A stretch of 64,000 nt of DNA from Bacteroidales bacterium (GTDB taxonomy: Bacteria; Bacteroidota; Bacteroidia; Bacteroidales; VadinHA17), in the NCBI GenBank assembly GCA_016928075.1, contig JAFGLJ010000042.1:166275-230274 (forward strand), in the 5' to 3' direction. The position numbers and the translations under genes are program-made. Below are positions 25,653 to 35,982 of the stretch, piece after piece. Numbering within the stretch: the first letter of the stretch is position 1; each line of letters begins with the position of its first letter. Below the pieces are notes generated by a model. It was not told the origin of the DNA. It was given only the letters and a program-made list of their open reading frames with translations, and did no database searches.

Positions 25653-28600
25653 ATGAAAATTGCACTAAAAAAACACAGGTTGTATATCATACTGGCATCA
25701 GTATTTGTCCTTGCCCTGGTTTCTGATATCATATCTGAAAGTGATCTCAAATACCGTATTGAGGCAGAAAGATTTGAAAATAAAATGCATAAAGCGGAAC
25801 AGGCAGGTATGAGATGCCTTCAAATGCTTTCAGCAGAGGATTCACTTTTCAAGGAACCAGAATATGTTGATGATATATATACAAACCGAATTTACAGTCT
25901 TTTTAAATACACCGGTGGGAGGCTTACAGCATGGACTAATAATAGTATTATAATACCATCAGTATATGATGATAAACTGTTTAGTGAAAGAATTGCAAAA
26001 CTCGATAATCGATGGGTACTGGTAACCAGGTATCAGGAAGATGAGGATATCTATATATGCCTGATAAACCTGTACAGGGAATATGGTATTCAGAATCAAT
26101 ATCTTATATCTGGCTTTAATCCTGAGTTTGGTTTGAAAACCAGTGCAGGGCTCAGTAGAGATATAGAATCGGGTTATCCTGTTTATGATGTCGGCGGTCA
26201 ATATCTTTTTTCCCTTGTTTTTAATCAAACGACCAGCTTCTTTTCCGGGATTACGGTTATATCTGTTATAATGTGGCTGTTATTTACAGTTATCTTCCTT
26301 GTTGCAACAGATAGGATCACCGGGTGGTTGGTGAAGAGAGGGTTCGCTTATCTTGGTTTCATAGCATCCTTGCAGATAGTAATTATTTTCTATCTCATTT
26401 TTCTGTTACTCAACAAGCCCCAAACCTTTGCAGGCATGGAAATCTTTTCTTCCTTCACCTTTCAGCTTGGGCCTATAGTACCTTCAACAGGGCATTTATT
26501 ATTACTGAGTGTTTTATTCCTCTTCCTCTGCTTTGAGTTTTACAAATATTTCCCTGACCCATCCTGTGACGGAAAGAAATCATGGCATGATTTTTTAAAA
26601 TTAACTGTATTCCTATCCGTAGCTTCATTCATTTTCTTCCTTTTCAGCAGGCTGATAAATGTCCTCGTGCTTGATTCAAATATTCATTTCAGGATTTACG
26701 AGATTCTTGATATCAACTTATTTACTTTTATCAGTATAACTGCTGCCGGCCTGATACTTGTCGGATTAAGTATTTACCTGTTGAGGGTTGTGAAATTTTG
26801 TAAGATGCTGCCATTAAAGATTATGTTACCGGCATTATTTATATCAGCGATTATTCTATACCTGTTAAACCTGGTATCCGGTCAATATTCTTTAATTCAT
26901 CTGATTGTCTTTCTTTTACTGGCCATTCAGGCATGGCTCTTCAGAAGAGAAAAGGAAAGGCTTATCAATATATCAGTGACTTTTACCATAATAGCGGCTG
27001 CATATGCAGCATATATAATCCCTGACCTTACGTGGAAGAAAGAAACGGAAAAACTGAAAGTAATATCAGTTAATTTCGGTAACCAGAATGATATATTTGG
27101 AGAAGCCCTGCTGATTGATTTATGGTCAGAACTTAAAAAAGACAGCCTGCTGCCAGTGATGATGAACAAGGATTTTTTAAGTCCTGATGAGGTAAATTCG
27201 GTATATTCTTACCTCGACAGGGAATATTTCAATGGCTACTGGAATAATTATGATAAAATATACACAATATGCGAATATGATTCACCACTGTATTTTGCAT
27301 CGGATACAGGCAGGGTGGAAAATTGTTTTGATTTTTTTCAGGCCAGAGCAAAAGAAATGGGAATCCCTTTGATTGACAGTAACCTTGTATTCCTGGATAA
27401 CAATTCAGGCAGGCCTTATTATCTGGGCTGCCTTTACTTTACAAAAGCAAGTGGGAGACATAATGGGTTGTTCATTGAACTTATAAACCTTCTGAAATAT
27501 ACACAATCTGGTTATCCGGAGCTTCTTATAGATGAAAAATATGATAAACGGGTTAACACAGGTAATTATTCAATTGCTAAATATATCAATGACTCACTGG
27601 TATTACAGACCGGAGAATTTCCTTTCGAAAACCATTTACGGTTTACAGTAAACGATTCGACAGGATACAGCACCTTTTCGCTCAATGAAGACGAGGAATA
27701 TTTCATATACTCAGATGATGATACTTCGGTAGTCGTGGCCAGGCCGAGACTGAGATTTCTTGACATTATCGTGACATTTACGCACCTGTTTGTTGCCTTT
27801 TTCATCCTGCATTTAATAGTCCTGATTATCATAAGGCCCCCGGAGAACATTTTTCCCGGCACTTTGAATTTCACCCAGAAATTGCAGGTTGCCTTTGTTG
27901 GTATACTGCTGGGCTCCATTGTTATAATTGGAACGGTGGTTGTGATCCTGAGCATCAATCAATACCGCAGCAAACATTATGAAAATATTGAGGAAAAGTT
28001 GGGATCGGTATATATAGAACTGGATCATAAGTTGTCTGACCTGGATACTCTAAGGCAATCCTGGAGTGTCGATACTTATCCTAACCTGGATGCCTTACTC
28101 ATTAAGTTCTCCAATGTATTCAGAACTGATATAAATCTATATGATACCAATGGAGAACTGATAGCTACATCGAGAAGGGAAATGTTCGAAAATAACCTGA
28201 AAAGTAAACGGATGAATTATGAAGCCTTCATCAGGTTACAATATCATGGACAGGCACAATATGTACACAATGAGCGAATAGGAAATCTTGATTATTTGTC
28301 AGCCTATACTCCTTTTGTAAATAACCGGAATAAAGTGCTTGCTTATCTTAATCTGCCTTATTTTAACATGCAGAGCCGGATTAGTGAAGAGACATCAAAC
28401 CTGATAGTTGCCATCATCAACTTTACTATGATACTGATTGTTATTTCGCTCGGTATCGCGGTCTTTATTTCTGTCAGAATAACAAATCCCCTGAGAATGC
28501 TGCAACAGGGGCTGGCCTCAGTAAGACTGGAAGAGAAGAGTAAACCTCTGGAATACAGGGGGCATGATGAAATATCAGAACTTGTTAAGCAGTATAATAA

Positions 28601-29333
28601 GATGCTTGATGAATTACAGACCAGCGCATTGAAACTGGCACGGTCAGAAAGGGAAGATGCATGGAGGGAGATGGCCAAACAAATAGCCCATGAAATTAAG
28701 AATCCCCTGACACCTATGAAGCTGAATGTCCAACAGTTATATAAGAAATGGAAAGATAACCCTGAAAACTTTGAAGAAAGTCTTAAGAACTTTAAACAAT
28801 ACCAGATTGAGCAGATCGATAATCTTTCCTCAATAGCATCAGAATTTTCAAGCTTTGCCCGGATGCCTAAAGCAAGCCCCCGGGAAACCGACCTTATAAG
28901 CCATATTAACCTGGTAGCTGACCTGTACAGCGATATCAAGAATATTGATCTCAATATCAATTTTAATGGTCTGAAGGAGGTAAAAGTATTTGCTGACAAA
29001 GAACAAATGAACAGCATGCTTTCGAATATATTCAGGAATGCGGTGCAGGCAATACCTGCCAACAAAAAGGGCATTATTAATGTTAGCCTTTCTGTTAAGG
29101 AACATAAAGCACTCATCAGAGTTGAAGACAATGGAGTGGGTATACCCGATGATCTGCAAGAGAAAATGTTTACTCCTAATTTTACCACCAAATCATCAGG
29201 CATGGGTCTGGGCCTGGCTATAGTAAAAAGGGTGGTTGAAACGGCTGATGGAGAAATATGGTTTGAATCAGAATCTGGCAGAGGAACTGTGTTTTATATT
29301 GAATATCCTGTTTTGTCTTATAGCAGACAGTAG
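25653..29333 (+). CDS. Large membrane sensor histidine kinase (NtrY-like)
   Basis: A 1226-residue two-component kinase. In order: TM at 8-28; an extracytoplasmic domain to about 195; a block of about eight TM segments (200-456); a soluble domain (457-700); TM at 706-727 and 744-770; a second extracytoplasmic sensor (771-917); TM at 918-942; HAMP (940-993); a HisKA domain with phosphorylated His1013 in QIAHEIKNPLTPMKL; and a HATPase with N-box NIFRNAVQAI, G1 box EDNGVGIPDD and G2 box GMGLGLAIV. The kinase core resembles NtrY of Proteobacteria. The double sensor and polytopic middle are unusual in size. No response regulator is adjacent, so its partner is unknown. Confidence 0.93.
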   Translation: MKIALKKHRLYIILASVFVLALVSDIISESDLKYRIEAERFENKMHKAEQAGMRCLQMLSAEDSLFKEPEYVDDIYTNRIYSLFKYTGGRLTAWTNNSIIIPSVYDDKLFSERIAKLDNRWVLVTRYQEDEDIYICLINLYREYGIQNQYLISGFNPEFGLKTSAGLSRDIESGYPVYDVGGQYLFSLVFNQTTSFFSGITVISVIMWLLFTVIFLVATDRITGWLVKRGFAYLGFIASLQIVIIFYLIFLLLNKPQTFAGMEIFSSFTFQLGPIVPSTGHLLLLSVLFLFLCFEFYKYFPDPSCDGKKSWHDFLKLTVFLSVASFIFFLFSRLINVLVLDSNIHFRIYEILDINLFTFISITAAGLILVGLSIYLLRVVKFCKMLPLKIMLPALFISAIILYLLNLVSGQYSLIHLIVFLLLAIQAWLFRREKERLINISVTFTIIAAAYAAYIIPDLTWKKETEKLKVISVNFGNQNDIFGEALLIDLWSELKKDSLLPVMMNKDFLSPDEVNSVYSYLDREYFNGYWNNYDKIYTICEYDSPLYFASDTGRVENCFDFFQARAKEMGIPLIDSNLVFLDNNSGRPYYLGCLYFTKASGRHNGLFIELINLLKYTQSGYPELLIDEKYDKRVNTGNYSIAKYINDSLVLQTGEFPFENHLRFTVNDSTGYSTFSLNEDEEYFIYSDDDTSVVVARPRLRFLDIIVTFTHLFVAFFILHLIVLIIIRPPENIFPGTLNFTQKLQVAFVGILLGSIVIIGTVVVILSINQYRSKHYENIEEKLGSVYIELDHKLSDLDTLRQSWSVDTYPNLDALLIKFSNVFRTDINLYDTNGELIATSRREMFENNLKSKRMNYEAFIRLQYHGQAQYVHNERIGNLDYLSAYTPFVNNRNKVLAYLNLPYFNMQSRISEETSNLIVAIINFTMILIVISLGIAVFISVRITNPLRMLQQGLASVRLEEKSKPLEYRGHDEISELVKQYNKMLDELQTSALKLARSEREDAWREMAKQIAHEIKNPLTPMKLNVQQLYKKWKDNPENFEESLKNFKQYQIEQIDNLSSIASEFSSFARMPKASPRETDLISHINLVADLYSDIKNIDLNINFNGLKEVKVFADKEQMNSMLSNIFRNAVQAIPANKKGIINVSLSVKEHKALIRVEDNGVGIPDDLQEKMFTPNFTTKSSGMGLGLAIVKRVVETADGEIWFESESGRGTVFYIEYPVLSYSRQ

Positions 29334-29446
29334 CGGGTTAATATGAACTGAAGAGGAAAAAGAGTACTAAAGACCCGTTTTCAATCTGTAACGGTGATGA
29401 TTAATACGATAAAATAACTATATTAGCATTATTATAGATCTGATAA

Positions 29447-32400
29447 ATGACCCGGTATTTTCTAAGGAATATATTAATAATTTTATTGCTTTTCATTCTC
29501 GCCCCTGGGTCGGATGGTGTTTTGTCAGGCTCACCCCAGGAGAATATATCTGGAACAATAAACACATATGCAAAGGTAAATACCATTGAAGCACCTGACG
29601 CTGTGATCGTGGATGATGTAACCGGTTTCAACGAGGGTGATACAGTCCTGGTAATACAGATGAAAGGTGTTTCCATATACACTACACAATCAGGCCTTTT
29701 TGGAACAACGGATGGTTACCTTGGTCAGCCCGGGGATTATGGTGTCGGGTTTTATGAATTTATTGTTATTGAGCAGGTTGAAACGGGCCCAAATAGAATT
29801 ATATTCAGGAATAACCTGGCCGGATATGATGGTTACGACGTTGAGGGCCTTATCCAGGTTGTGAAAGTTCCTTCATTTGAAAATGCTGTGGTCACAGATA
29901 AGCTGACCTGCCTTTCATGGGACAGCGTTGCGGGGACAGGTGGTGTATTGGCCCTCATTGTAAATAAGAAACTTGAATTAAATGCGGATATTGATGTAAC
30001 GGGCAAGGGATTTACAGGGGGCAGTGTAGCTGTAATGGATGGGTTGCCATACATGGACCCGAATTATTATTATCCCGAATCATCAACCATACCGGGTAGA
30101 AAAGGAGAAAGCACGGTCAGTCACCGGGCTGGAGCGGGTGCAAAACTGATTATTGCAGATTATGCAAAAGGTATTGGCCGGTTATATTCCGGAGGCGGTG
30201 GAGCAACGGGAGAATATTCAGGAGGGGGTGGTGGTGCCAGCTTTGGAGCAGGTGGAAATGGCTACAGGCAGAGAACTTCAGGATATAGTGCCGCAGGTCT
30301 GGGTGGCTACCATGTTGACCTGGTGGATTTTGCTGACAGGGTTATTATGGGTAGCGGTGGAGGAGGAAGTGGCTATAGTACTGGCGGCACAGGTACCGGC
30401 GGAGCCAGGGGCGGAGGTATAGTCTTCATACTTACAGATACTCTTATCGGTAATGGTAATCATATAAAAGCTAACGGTGATTCAATCACTACAATAGCAA
30501 CCGGGAACGGAGGCGCAGGAGGAGGTGGTGCTGCCGGATCACTGGTTTTATCTGTCAAATCCTATGCTTCCTCAGATCTTAACCTCGAAGCAAAGGGGGG
30601 AACAGGAGGGCACACTTTTGAGCTGTTTGGTACAGGAGGTGGCGGTGGAGGAGGCCTCGTATGGATAAATGGAACAGGTACTGAACCCGAACTCAGTTTT
30701 AACGTTGATGGAGGACAACCGGGCAAAATAAGTTACCCTTCAGGAGCATCTGCAGGAAGTGCCGGAACAGCAGGGGTAATACGTACCGGCCTTAATATAC
30801 TGCTGAACGGATTCCTTTTTAACACCATAACATTAACATCAACAAACTCAAAGATCGATTCAATATGCTACGGTCAGGTACCTCCAATGATAATTGGGAC
30901 AGAGCCTGTTGGTGGGGTGGCCCCATATACATTCAGGTGGGAGAGGAAAGTTGACGAGGATGTTAACTGGTCGCTGGTGCCTGGCTCAGGAAGTACCGTT
31001 AATCTTACACCAAGCGATCCTGAAACAGATACTGTACAGTTCAGAAGAGTGATCACCGATAGCAATGCCTCACCGGCATCAGATACAAGTAAAGCGGTTA
31101 CTGTTATTGTGCAACCGGCTATAAGTAATAATATTATTGGTTATGACACAATTATTTGTGCGGGACAGGATCCCGAATTCCTGGTGCCACAAAGCGGCGG
31201 ACCAGGAGGCGGTAATAATATCTATAGTTACCAGTGGATCGACAGTACAACAACCTATACCTGGCAAATAGCACCGGGTTCAGTTAATAATGCAGATTAT
31301 GACCCACCTGTGCTGACAGCTACAACATATTATTCAAGAGTGATTGTTTCCGGCGTATGCGTTGATACAAGCAACAGTGTAAAAATTGAAGTCTTGCCCG
31401 TAATAACAAATAATACCATTGCATCTGATCAGTTTATATGTTATGATGATCTTTTTGATGACCTGACAGGCTCTGATCCCCTTAACGGTGACGGGACTTA
31501 CACATATGAATGGATAAGCAGTACCGACCAGTCAGGCTGGATCCCTGCAGAGGGAACAATTGACGGTAAAGATTATAACCCTGACGAAGGGTCGGTTAAT
31601 TTCCCGGGTGATCAATATTACAGGAGAATAGTAAAATCAGGGTATCTTGACTGCTGTGTGGATACTTCTGCGCAGGTTCTTCTTACCAGTATTCCTGCCA
31701 TTGAGAATAATACCATCTCCGCTGACCAGACAATCTGCCAGGATTCACTTCCGGATCCCCTGCTTGGAGACACCCCGACCGGAGGAGATGGGAATAATTA
31801 CACCTATCTCTGGGAAGATAGTACAAGGACAGGAACATGGAACCTTATTCCCGGGGCAGACCAGGGAGATTATTATCCACCGGCACTTGAGGACACAACA
31901 TGGTACAGGAGGATTATACTGTCATCTGTTTGCGATGATACAAGTAACGTGGTTATTGTTAACGTGCATCCTTCAATTACGAATAATACTGTGAGCACAT
32001 TGTCAGGTACTGTTGATACAACTATCTGTTCGGGTCAGACACCTAATGTGTTAACGGGGGAGATACCTGGTGGTGGTAGCGGAACTTATATATATGAATG
32101 GGAATTCAGTACCGACCAGGAAAGCTCATGGTACCCGGCCCCCGGGACAAATAATCTGGCCGGTTATGATCCGCCTCTGTTAACTGTGGACACGTGGTAT
32201 CGCCGAAGGGTTATTTCAGGTGAGTGTGCTGTAGAAAGTAACTCTGTTAAAGTAACCGTGTTGCCACCAATAACAGGAAATACCATAACCTCTGACCTGA
32301 TGACATGCTTTAATACCCAGCCTGCGGTTATTACCGGCAGTCAGCCTGCAGGAGGTAACGGAGCGTATACTTATCTCTGGGAAGAAAGCCCCGATAATAT

Positions 32401-33589
32401 TGCATGGTCGGCAGCCCCCGGAAGTAATACGGGGATCGATTATCAACCCGGGAACCTGACGGATATCACTTATTACAGGCGAATAACATTCTCGGGATTA
32501 TCCGATTGTTGCCAGAATATAAGTAATGTAACAACTATTGGTATATACCAACTGCCAACCGGGATTATAACATCTGCCCAGGACACTATTTGTGCCGGGT
32601 CGGAAATTACTGTTTCACTGAGCCTTACAGGTGCGGCACCCTGGACGGTGGTACTGAATGACGGAACTGAGGACCTGCCTTCATTTGGGGTTGCCAATGC
32701 CAGCTACGATTTTATACATTCACCGGCATATACGAGTGACTATAATTATGCTTCTATTATCGATGCCAATTCATGCGAAGCAACATCAATGAATGGTTCC
32801 CGTAAAGTCGTTGTATATGAAGTGCCGGTGGCTGATCCCGGTCCGGATGATGAAACCTGTGGACTTGAATATACCCTCCAGGCAAATCCCAGTGTGGGTA
32901 CAGGAACATGGCTTGATTATGGGGGAGCAATAGTGTCGGCAGCAGATATAAGCAGTTCATCAAAAGAAATTACTGTGGGAACTTATGGAACACATACATT
33001 CTGGTGGAAAGAGACTAACTGGGAATGCGTGGATTCGGCTTCTGTTGATATTACTTTCTGGGAGGCTCCTTCTCAGGCAGATGCAGGAGAGGACATTCAG
33101 TTGAGTCCCTATCAGTTCGAATATACACTAAATGCGAATGAACCGACAGTTGGCATAGGTACATGGACCGTGATACAGAGCCAGGGAACCCCATCCTTCC
33201 TGGATGCAAATTATGCCAAAACAACTGTCCGTGACCTTTATTATGGGGAAAATATTCTTGAATGGACAATAGTCAATGGTGTTTGCCCCGTGGAATCAGA
33301 CAGGGTTAGCCTTGATGTAAGTACTGTACTGATACCCGAAGGATTTTCTCCCAACGGGGATGAATTTAACCAGACATTCATGATAGAAGGAATTGAATAC
33401 ACAGAAAATGAGCTGGTTGTAACGAACCTGGCCGGTGCGGTTGTATATCGGTCAACAAATTATAACAGTGACTGGGAAGGTACGGGTCTTGATGGCAACT
33501 CCCTTCCTGAAGGTACCTACTATTATTACCTGACTATTAAATCACCAATAAAAGAACGACTTAGCGGGTACGTAATCATAAAGAAATAG
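29447..33589 (+). CDS. Secreted repeat protein with gliding-motility / type B T9SS C-terminal domain
   Basis: A 1380-residue surface or secreted protein. After a signal peptide (MTRYFLRNILIILLLFIL) come an N-terminal beta domain and two glycine-rich blocks (about 248-328 and 352-405). Then there are six tandem repeats of about 96 residues (461-1036), each running ICxGQ...GG.GxYxYxWE...W...PG...Y.PP.L...TWYRRxVxSG...DTSN. A further region of Ig/PKD-like modules follows. The last 85 residues (from 1295, IPEGFSPNGDEFNQTFMIEG ... YYLTIKS...GYVIIKK) are the gliding-motility-associated C-terminal domain that directs export by type IX secretion, type B. Adhesion is the likely role. The PorP/SprF gene starts at the next base. 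Confidence 0.9.
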   Translation: MTRYFLRNILIILLLFILAPGSDGVLSGSPQENISGTINTYAKVNTIEAPDAVIVDDVTGFNEGDTVLVIQMKGVSIYTTQSGLFGTTDGYLGQPGDYGVGFYEFIVIEQVETGPNRIIFRNNLAGYDGYDVEGLIQVVKVPSFENAVVTDKLTCLSWDSVAGTGGVLALIVNKKLELNADIDVTGKGFTGGSVAVMDGLPYMDPNYYYPESSTIPGRKGESTVSHRAGAGAKLIIADYAKGIGRLYSGGGGATGEYSGGGGGASFGAGGNGYRQRTSGYSAAGLGGYHVDLVDFADRVIMGSGGGGSGYSTGGTGTGGARGGGIVFILTDTLIGNGNHIKANGDSITTIATGNGGAGGGGAAGSLVLSVKSYASSDLNLEAKGGTGGHTFELFGTGGGGGGGLVWINGTGTEPELSFNVDGGQPGKISYPSGASAGSAGTAGVIRTGLNILLNGFLFNTITLTSTNSKIDSICYGQVPPMIIGTEPVGGVAPYTFRWERKVDEDVNWSLVPGSGSTVNLTPSDPETDTVQFRRVITDSNASPASDTSKAVTVIVQPAISNNIIGYDTIICAGQDPEFLVPQSGGPGGGNNIYSYQWIDSTTTYTWQIAPGSVNNADYDPPVLTATTYYSRVIVSGVCVDTSNSVKIEVLPVITNNTIASDQFICYDDLFDDLTGSDPLNGDGTYTYEWISSTDQSGWIPAEGTIDGKDYNPDEGSVNFPGDQYYRRIVKSGYLDCCVDTSAQVLLTSIPAIENNTISADQTICQDSLPDPLLGDTPTGGDGNNYTYLWEDSTRTGTWNLIPGADQGDYYPPALEDTTWYRRIILSSVCDDTSNVVIVNVHPSITNNTVSTLSGTVDTTICSGQTPNVLTGEIPGGGSGTYIYEWEFSTDQESSWYPAPGTNNLAGYDPPLLTVDTWYRRRVISGECAVESNSVKVTVLPPITGNTITSDLMTCFNTQPAVITGSQPAGGNGAYTYLWEESPDNIAWSAAPGSNTGIDYQPGNLTDITYYRRITFSGLSDCCQNISNVTTIGIYQLPTGIITSAQDTICAGSEITVSLSLTGAAPWTVVLNDGTEDLPSFGVANASYDFIHSPAYTSDYNYASIIDANSCEATSMNGSRKVVVYEVPVADPGPDDETCGLEYTLQANPSVGTGTWLDYGGAIVSAADISSSSKEITVGTYGTHTFWWKETNWECVDSASVDITFWEAPSQADAGEDIQLSPYQFEYTLNANEPTVGIGTWTVIQSQGTPSFLDANYAKTTVRDLYYGENILEWTIVNGVCPVESDRVSLDVSTVLIPEGFSPNGDEFNQTFMIEGIEYTENELVVTNLAGAVVYRSTNYNSDWEGTGLDGNSLPEGTYYYYLTIKSPIKERLSGYVIIKK

Positions 33590-34513
33590 ATGAAAAAGAT
33601 AATTTCATATATAATCTTCTTTCTGCTGGCATCGACACTTAATACCAGGGCCCAGAACTATCCTGTTTACAGCCAGTACCTGCTCGACGGGCTTGTTATA
33701 AATCCCGCCTATACGGGTACAAGAGAAGTTTTAACGGCATCCCTTTCATTCAGAAGGAAAACAATGAACTTCGAAGGCGCTCCAATGATGGGAACTTTCT
33801 CCCTGCATTCGCCCATGAAAAATGATCGTATTGCACTGGGATTATTGTCTCACTACCAGACTTATGGAGTTACCACCAAGGCTAGTGTGTTTGCCACTTA
33901 TGCTTTTCATATCAAAACAATGAACGGAAGGTGGTCACTTGGAATTAAAGCAGGGGCCGATATGGTTAATAATAATTATTCAGGAGTAACAACAATTGAA
34001 CCCGACCCTGCGTTTACAGAGGCAATATCTTCCTATACCTTACCTAATGTAGGAGTTGGTGTGTACTATAATTCTGACCTGTTCTTTGCAGGCATTGCTA
34101 TACCTGAGATGTTCAGCTATCGTGAAAACAGCAACAGGAGTGGCTTTGAGTTCTATCATGATTATGAGAATTATTATTTTATGGGAACGGCAGGTGGACT
34201 TTTTAGTTTTACAAGGGGATTAAAATTTAAACCTTCTACTCTGGTAAGATACTCATTTAACAATCCATTATTGATTGATTTAAATGGTAATTTCATTATA
34301 TCTGATTTCTTGTGGCTTGGCGCTTCATGGAGGCTTGGTGAGGAAGTACTTGTTGGTATACTTGAATTTCAGGTTAACCAGCAATTCAGGCTTGGATATG
34401 CTTATGAATATAATCTTGGCAACATAAGCACATTTGTGGGGGGTACACATGAAGTGGCCCTGAGATATGAATTCGGAAAGACTATAAGTGCTGCAAATCC
34501 ACGATACTTTTAA
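33590..34513 (+). CDS. PorP/SprF-family type IX secretion membrane protein
   Basis: A 307-residue outer-membrane beta-barrel of the PorP/SprF family, which helps secrete and anchor partners carrying type B sorting domains. It has a signal peptide ending TRAQ, followed at once by the family hallmark NYPVYSQYLLDGLVINPAYTG, then alternating strands (TASLSFRRKTMNFEGAPM) and the terminal block FRLGYAYEYNLG...HEVALRYEFG. These genes normally sit directly downstream of the protein they serve, and here it abuts the 1380-residue repeat protein with no gap, so that protein is the probable client. The next gene starts one base after its stop codon. Confidence 0.93.
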   Translation: MKKIISYIIFFLLASTLNTRAQNYPVYSQYLLDGLVINPAYTGTREVLTASLSFRRKTMNFEGAPMMGTFSLHSPMKNDRIALGLLSHYQTYGVTTKASVFATYAFHIKTMNGRWSLGIKAGADMVNNNYSGVTTIEPDPAFTEAISSYTLPNVGVGVYYNSDLFFAGIAIPEMFSYRENSNRSGFEFYHDYENYYFMGTAGGLFSFTRGLKFKPSTLVRYSFNNPLLIDLNGNFIISDFLWLGASWRLGEEVLVGILEFQVNQQFRLGYAYEYNLGNISTFVGGTHEVALRYEFGKTISAANPRYF

Positions 34514-34514
34514 G

Positions 34515-35951
34515 ATGAAGCATTTCAACAAGGGATACATATTATCACTCTTCTTTATTCTGCCTGTGACGTTTTTACATGGCCAGTCCAGCGAGATGAT
34601 TAAAATTGAAAAGCTTCCCTTTAATTCAAGGCAATATAGTGAAATAGCAGCCGTAATTGTTCCCGACGGAATCCTTTTTTGTTCTGACCGTCGTGTATCA
34701 GGTGTGGTAAACAATAAAACTTTCGATGGTGACCGTGTATACAGTATGTTTTTTGCTGAACGTGAAGATACAATGAAATGGGGTAACGCAAAAATATATT
34801 CCAGGGATTTGCAATCATTATTCACCCAGGGACCGTTTTGCTTCAGCCCTGACCGTCGACAATTATATTACACAAGCGACATTGAAAGAGGAAGCAACGC
34901 TTTCAACAGTGATTTTGATAACAGGAGTGGAATATTTATTGCCGAAAGAACAGCTGGTGGATGGTCAGCTCCCAGGGCTTTCGAGTATAATGACCCTTTA
35001 TGGAACGTCGGGCATCCATGCATTAGTGGAGATGGCAGATACCTTTTCTTTTCCTCGGACATGCCGGGTGGTTATGGAGGCTCTGATCTCTATATGTGCC
35101 GCCGGGAAGATGATAAATGGTCTGAGCCTGAAAACCTTGGTGATGAAATAAACAGCTCTTATTCTGAATTGTATCCATACTATGGCCCCGATGGCGTACT
35201 GTATTTCGCCTCTGACCGTGACGGAGGTTACGGCGGCCTCGATTTGTACAGGTCGACTATAAATAACGAAAGCTGGTCACAGCCGGCCCTTTTGCCCCAG
35301 CCAATTAATTCAATAGCAGATGATTTCAGCCTCTTTAAAGAACGGTATGGAGAATCTGGCTTCTTTGCTTCAAACAGAGACAGGTCTGATGATATATATA
35401 TGTACACATCACTGTTAATAAGGAAAAGTGAATGTAACGAACTTGTATATGATAATTTCTGCTGGGAATTTATTGAGGAGAATTCAATGAAATTTGATTC
35501 AATTCCTTTTGAATATGAATGGGATTTTGGTGATGGCACGACATTGGAATCTGAATTGGCAAGGGCTGAACATTGTTTTGAGGAGCCTGGCACATATCTT
35601 GTGAAACTAAATGTGATAGATATGATAACAGGTGAAATACAATATAATGAAACCAGTTACCTGCTGGAGATCGAACAGACTGAACAGGCATTCATTTCAG
35701 TACCGGATACCTGTTACGCAGGTGAGACCATCAGTCTGGATGCTTCAAAGACCTACCTGCCAGGCTGGGACATATCAGAATATTACTGGAATTTCGATGA
35801 TGGTACGGGAGGAAGAGGAATGAACATAAACAAAACATATTCTGTTGAGGGAATATTCAATGTCCAGCTTATAGTAAGTTCGTACCCGGATGATGAGGGA
35901 AACATAAGTGAGACCTGTGTGGCAAAGAATATTGTGGTGAGGGGAAGATGA
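34515..35951 (+). CDS. PD40 beta-propeller and PKD-domain exoprotein
   Basis: From the ATG one base after porP the protein has 478 residues, with a signal peptide (MKHFNKGYILSLFFILPVTFLHGQS). Residues about 100-275 contain WD40-like PD40 repeats (FSPDRRQLYYTSD, ISGDGRYLFFSSDMPGGYGG, YYGPDGVLYFASDRDGGYGG), a propeller seen in periplasmic T9SS partners such as PorE. Two PKD domains follow (WDFGDGTTLE at about 336 and WNFDDGTGG at about 424). The C-terminal OmpA-like peptidoglycan-binding domain of PorE is absent and there is no lipobox, so it may be a free periplasmic or surface component. Its place between porP and the sensor suggests work in envelope assembly of the same system. Confidence 0.82.
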   Translation: MKHFNKGYILSLFFILPVTFLHGQSSEMIKIEKLPFNSRQYSEIAAVIVPDGILFCSDRRVSGVVNNKTFDGDRVYSMFFAEREDTMKWGNAKIYSRDLQSLFTQGPFCFSPDRRQLYYTSDIERGSNAFNSDFDNRSGIFIAERTAGGWSAPRAFEYNDPLWNVGHPCISGDGRYLFFSSDMPGGYGGSDLYMCRREDDKWSEPENLGDEINSSYSELYPYYGPDGVLYFASDRDGGYGGLDLYRSTINNESWSQPALLPQPINSIADDFSLFKERYGESGFFASNRDRSDDIYMYTSLLIRKSECNELVYDNFCWEFIEENSMKFDSIPFEYEWDFGDGTTLESELARAEHCFEEPGTYLVKLNVIDMITGEIQYNETSYLLEIEQTEQAFISVPDTCYAGETISLDASKTYLPGWDISEYYWNFDDGTGGRGMNINKTYSVEGIFNVQLIVSSYPDDEGNISETCVAKNIVVRGR

Positions 35952-35982
35952 TTTGACTATTTATGTTATTTTTACACTGATT

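Noticed and set aside
28358..29203. A 281-codon open frame on the minus strand.
   Set aside because: It lies wholly antisense to the HAMP, HisKA and HATPase domains of the histidine kinase, which are unmistakable.
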